NCBI RefSeq assembly: GCF_032854445.1
Contig: NC_088295.1
Span: forward strand, 80,564,028-80,628,027
Direction: 5' to 3'
Source of the DNA: Liolophura sinensis
Taxonomy: Eukaryota > Mollusca > Polyplacophora > Chitonida > Chitonidae
DNA: 64,000 bases
In this document: one piece after another, positions 59,657 through 64,000 of the stretch
How positions within the stretch are numbered: the stretch's first letter is position 1
Layout: every line of letters begins with the position of its first letter
The notes under the pieces: model-generated
The model's database searches: none
What the model was told of the DNA's origin: nothing
The model's input: the letters and a program-made list of their open reading frames with translations, nothing else
Translations under genes and position numbers: made by a program

Positions 59657-60305
59657 GTGAGTACCTATTCTTTGATCTTAGTTACCGGTACATTAAGTTG
59701 TGCCAAAGTTCTGGAAGTTTATAACTGAATGCTAAGTTGTTAACTAGCCTTTGTTTTGGGATATCTGGGTTTAATTTCAACTTTATTTGATACCTTGCTC
59801 TGTTTTTTGCGCATCTACCTCTTGATAGTAAATTTGAAATTCCATGTGACAGTCACTTTGTGATCAGGAGGCTGATGCTAGTGCTTTATGGGCTGATCGT
59901 TATAGACCAGATCAATTCTGTGTTGAAGGGGATTTAGACTCTATCAGCCTAATTCTACTACCTAAACCTCCATTGTGGTGCAGCAGCAGCAGCATTGGAA
60001 TTGATTTAGCGGTAACATTGAGATGACATATTTCTTATTTTATTGCAACTGTTGCGTTATATACAAATACATGCATCATCATATTATTTATTCTAATACA
60101 AAATCTGGTAAGCAGCACTTACGTGAAGTGTGGATTTTGTCAATGTGACTTACTAGTTTGCCTTAGAATTTAATGTGCAATTTTTATGGGCCAGTATTTT
60201 TTTATTTCTGTATTGATAATATGAAAACCAGAGATCTTATAGACACCTAAATCATCCAAAAACCCACTATATAACATAAACAATTGGAAGCCATTTATTC
60301 AATCA

Positions 60306-60336
60306 AAAAAAAAAAAAAAAGAAAGAAAAAAAAAGA
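60306..60336. repeat. A-rich tract
   Basis: A run of A interrupted by a few G. It has no flanking features that would mark a retroposed gene copy. Confidence 0.9.
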
Positions 60337-60681
60337 TTATTAAAGAGAGAAGCAAATGTGGTTTGGGATATAGCTTTCTGTAATTTTGCATGGTCCAACA
60401 CTTGCACTTCATCAATATTCTAAGCACATTGCGGTGGTATGTGTAATGGACTATTTATGTTTGCATCAATCTAATTTTTTTTTGGTGCATAAGTATTCAT
60501 ATGCAATTCTTCAAAGGTGGCAAAAACAAGGAAAAGAAAGATTGGTTTGAATGGCACAAATGGTAGTGCCACAATACTTGAGTTCAAGGCATTGTTTATA
60601 TAATATGCAGGTGTCAATCAATGCCAGTCTGTTTAAGCGTAAATCTACATGTTGTTTTTTCATTTCTTCTTTTTATTTTAG

Positions 60682-60832
60682 GTGCTTTGCTGGAGTAAAT
60701 AATGAGACGGGATCAAAATCTAAGAAAACAAAACACAAGAACTGGTCTGTCAACCCTAAGATTCTATCGCTAGTATGGTCTCTCGCAGACTTCGAATGGA
60801 GCATGCACTATCTTTTAGCTCTGTCATTGTGA
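60682..60832 (+). other. Possible terminal exon, product unknown
   Basis: A pyrimidine-rich acceptor (TCTTCTTTTTATTTTAG) precedes 60682. From phase 1 the frame runs CFAGVNNETGSKSKKTKHKN, then a Trp-containing segment, to TGA at 60830-60832. No family was recognised, and it lies inside the inverted-repeat element. Confidence 0.2.
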
Positions 60833-62189
60833 AATACAGGTTTTTAGTTTGGTCACTCTGTAAGTAACCTAAACTTCATGTCATAAATATATCATTATCA
60901 AATTATACGGTCAAAATTACTTATGAATCGTTGAACTGTCAGTGCACCTGAATACAGTTTTTAATACTGAAGTCAAATTTTTAGGCAATATTTCCCAGAA
61001 CTTGTGCTTTTGTAGATTGTAGCGGTAATTAGACCATCTGTAAAGGCTGTCAAAATGTCCCTCTATCTGATGCAGTGTGAACATGTAGTTTCCTACGACA
61101 ATACTGTTATACTGTTACTGTTTTAATAAAATATATTCCTAACATTTGAATGGCAATGCAAATAACATGAAGTACCAGGTATGGGAGAAATTATTTTATG
61201 GATGGCCGGTGGTTCCTGGTGTGGCTTAAATAGAACAAAGGGACTAATGTGCATACTGTGTTTTGGATTCATATGAACTTCCTGTGTTAAATTCATCTAC
61301 CTGGATACTATAGCCTCTTCAAGGGTGTAGAAAGTTTAAAACATTTTAACGCTGGGCGTTTTAGTTAGGGTATTTTAACACTAGGCACGACAGTATGACC
61401 ACATGAATTCCGCTGTGGTGTTCAGTCTGGATCATACATTCATTCATCAAACCATTAAGAGAATATTTTAAGTGTCACCGCACAGTCACTGTAAAGGAAT
61501 AATGAAAGTAACCTAGGGTATACTGGAATATTTCAGTCGTGAAGTACAGAAGTACTTATCCACATGCTCGGCCTGTTTTTTTGTTTTTTTTTTTACATTT
61601 TAGTTATTATTTTTATTGACATGAAATACAAATATAGTTTTAAAATACCTCTCATCTAAATGAGTACTACAATATTGTCAGTCTCAGTGACTCAGTCACG
61701 ATGGCGAACAAAACACCATTTTCAACATCTGTGCAAAGCTTGCTGGGAAACCACATGAATTAGTTGACAACATGGTGACATAAGTTACATGTTTGATGTA
61801 TAACGTGCTACGTGCCGATGTACACGCTACAATAATATGTAATTAAGTTTACTCTATAAAGGCTGTTACGGTGGTGTCTCACATCAATTGCGCACTGTCG
61901 ATTCTCTCTGTCATAAAGGCAAACACGCGCTACCCCAGGTGAGAATTGAATGAAAAGGCACGTTAAAATACTACATTTGAAAAGCGATGTACGGTATACA
62001 CGTAAAACGTGTGGTTCAACGCAACAGTAAATTGCCGTATTGCCACAGAATTACCAGTGAAGATTCTTAATTTTTACGGTGGCCGTATAATGAGACTAAC
62101 GGTACACCCAACATTTTACGACAAAACCTTGGCAACCCCAGCTGCTAGGGATTTCACGGTAGCATTTACGGTTAATTGCTAACAGTGTA

Positions 62190-63195
62190 ACGCTTCTTAA
62201 TGACGTGTGAAATGTTTATAGTGTAAAAATGACACTGTTTCATCCCAACAAGCATAATGCGATAAAGGTCGATATATACGGTCTTGCCTGCGCGGACGTG
62301 TTAATAAACAAGATAATTATTTTGGTTGCACATAAGCATCATTTTCATGTCGCTATACACTAAAAAAATAAGTTACCATACACTGTGTACAGTTTTTTTT
62401 AAATATTTATTGTTTATTATATGTTTTGATGTGGAATCTACAAAGAAACATGTCAAAAAAGAGGTACATCGTGGGAAATCCATTCTGTTACGTAGTTTTA
62501 CTATTTTCTCTTGAAATAACTTGCCAAACATAGCACTCATTATTTTAACAACCCCGCCATTAGAATCGTCACTAAAACATGATTTGATTGGTGTTTTATG
62601 ACGTATTTAAGAACATACTAATGAATTAAGACATTGCCATATACCTTTAGCCTATATACGTGACGGTACAATCCACGTAAATGACGTGAGGATGTGAATC
62701 ATTCAAGCTTTCAGTAAATTTCCATTAGGTCTGCTCTTAGAAACAGATCCAGGGAATTAAATTTTCCCAAATACCTCTGTCAATGTTTTTATTTTGTAAA
62801 GCGACGCGCCAGGCGCGTGTCGCCTGAATGGTCCCGATTATCAGAAAGGGAGTGGAAGACATTCAAGAAACAGTCACGCATGAGTAATCACAAGTTGGTT
62901 TTACTGCAGCCAGCAGATGGTTCAACTTCTGTTTGAATGGCAAAAACTGGGTTACTGGCCTTGAAGTAATGTTCGGGAAAAGTCGATCTGTGAATTTCAA
63001 TATGTCCTCAAGCTTTTTTCCGGAGAACCTTTACACTGTAGATGTATCTGAAATTTAAAATCAAAAATATGGTGTACAGTAAACGGTAGTATTTAGCCCT
63101 ATAGTACATCCTAGTGATCCGTGGTTGTAGGGTATAAAAATAACGTGCAGGTTGTTGTTGTATTGTACATGTATATATTTACCTTTATATAGTTG

Positions 63196-63198
<3 letters not shown>
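62190..63198. other. Intergenic with a SINE relic
   Basis: No gene supported. 62580-62616 (GATTTGATTGGTGTTTTATG, then ACGTATTTAAGAA) is a short - strand relic of the main SINE family. Confidence 0.5.

Positions 63199-63242
<44 letters not shown>
63199..63242. repeat. (TA)n microsatellite
   Basis: An uninterrupted run of about 22 TA dinucleotides. Confidence 0.97.
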
Positions 63243-63245
<3 letters not shown>

Positions 63246-63888
63246 ATCCATCTCTAAATTCAATCTAAATGTGATACATTCTGTATATATGTAGGCCTAT
63301 GCATGTTCAGGGGAGTGCTATATCTATATAGGCTTTTAGAAGAAACTCGATTTGTATACACCTACATTATTCTATTTCAGCTGCAGTTTTTTTTTCTTTT
63401 CCAACAAACACAATGCGAGCTGTGCAAAATATAGTGTTACACATGACGCAGTCCACTAAAAACGGTTGAAATCAAGCCCCGAATATATAATATAAAGATT
63501 TGTATGCCATTGTGTGCACTGAATGCAGGATTAGATTTATTAATTAATTAATTTATTTATTTGGTGTGTATACATGCACTTGCACGTGGCATAATTCGGC
63601 CTTAGAGAGGTTTTTTTTTGTACATTTCACCCCTTTTATGGGACCTTGGTGACAATATGTGCTTGACGACGCCTGTGTGGCCGTTTGAGCAGCTATAGTG
63701 TAACGTCCGTTGAAGTGTGTATGTATGTATGTAGGTATGTATGTATGCTTGGAATTTAAAATCTTCACAATTTTCAGCCATCGTCCGTTGAAGTCCACTT
63801 GTCTTCCGCCAAATGGTGTGCATATATGGGAAAGTTCGTCGGACACATCTCACAGGTCGGCGGCACTACGGTTTTCTCAGTGCACAAA
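63243..63888. other. Intergenic, no gene supported
   Basis: Includes an ATTTA-like tail at 63535-63562 and a (GTAT)n microsatellite at 63719-63748. No protein-like frame. Confidence 0.45.
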
Positions 63889-63935
63889 AAGTCTTGAGTA
63901 TGGTGTGCAGCAACAATCAAATAAATAAATAAATA
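63889..63935 (+). repeat. SINE 3' end fragment
   Basis: GTCTTGAGTATGGTGTGCAG and CAATCAAATAAATAAATAAA match the family's last 50 bases in + orientation, with a few substitutions. Confidence 0.7.
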
Positions 63936-64000
63936 GAGAAAATGCACCGGTGATATATAGGACGGTAGGTGGGAAGAGTCGGACAAAATATGATGTCTGC

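Larger units (their letters stand above)
58660..62187. mobile_element. Possible DNA transposon with TA target sites, non-autonomous or decayed
   Basis: The left end CACTGTTGGCAAATCCCGTA and the reverse complement of the right end (CACTGTTAGCAATTAACCGT) share 11 of the first 12 bases and a nearby CCGTAAAT. Each is bordered by TA (58658-58659, 62188-62189). Both subterminal zones (58660-58790, 62030-62187) are crowded with ACGGT/CCGTA motifs, plausible transposase sites. TA duplication suits the Tc1/mariner (IS630) superfamily, but no transposase frame is present. The 3.5-kb interior could instead be unrelated sequence between two separate short elements. Confidence 0.42.

Overview
The window is animal nuclear DNA, most likely from a mollusc or another lophotrochozoan. 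Three things suggest this. There is one large intron-preceded gene in 64 kb. There are many copies of a tRNA-headed SINE whose body and ATTTA-repeat tail I recognise from bivalve-type genomes. There are abundant AT microsatellites and complex minisatellites. The species cannot be named from the sequence. Nothing prokaryotic (operons, CRISPR) and no viral gene was seen.

The only gene I can support firmly is on the + strand at 21293-26170: a 1625-residue nuclear-type protein encoded in one 4.9-kb open exon. It has a PLDLS-type CtBP-binding motif, several short amphipathic helices that look like nuclear-receptor corepressor (CoRNR) boxes, a long Gln-Ala dipeptide tract, four good and one degenerate C2H2/C2HC zinc fingers, and basic nuclear-localisation patches. 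I could not assign it to a named orthologue. A splice acceptor lies just upstream (21256/57), followed by an in-frame stop, so the ATG at 21293 is the natural start. A probable non-coding 5' exon lies at 15932-16093. Bases 1 to about 21 kb are therefore best read as 5' introns and UTR of this gene. They are strongly CpG-poor and TpG-rich, with one CpG-richer patch at 20.2-20.9 kb. The 3' UTR has a poly(A) signal at 26897.

From about 27 to 64 kb I see no convincing complete gene. The sequence is CpG-normal and carries SINE copies (several with clear target-site duplications), a second tRNA-derived SINE type with a (TA)n tail, a possible hAT-like MITE (55.7 kb), and a possible 3.5-kb terminal-inverted-repeat element with TA target sites (58.7-62.2 kb). 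It also holds five large minisatellite arrays: 59-bp units at 30.8 kb, 25-bp and 70-bp units at 34.8-37.1 kb, 53-bp units at 40.9 kb, 77-bp and 43-bp units at 51.7-53.2 kb, and a degenerate array at 58.2 kb. A well-spaced TATA box, initiator and first ATG at 49.4-49.5 kb may be the start of a second gene. A few exon-like segments (33.4, 59.6 and 60.7 kb) are listed at low confidence.

Functionally, the window shows one probable transcriptional corepressor gene with long 5' introns and possible upstream ORFs, followed by a repeat-rich intergenic region. No pathway of cooperating genes is present.
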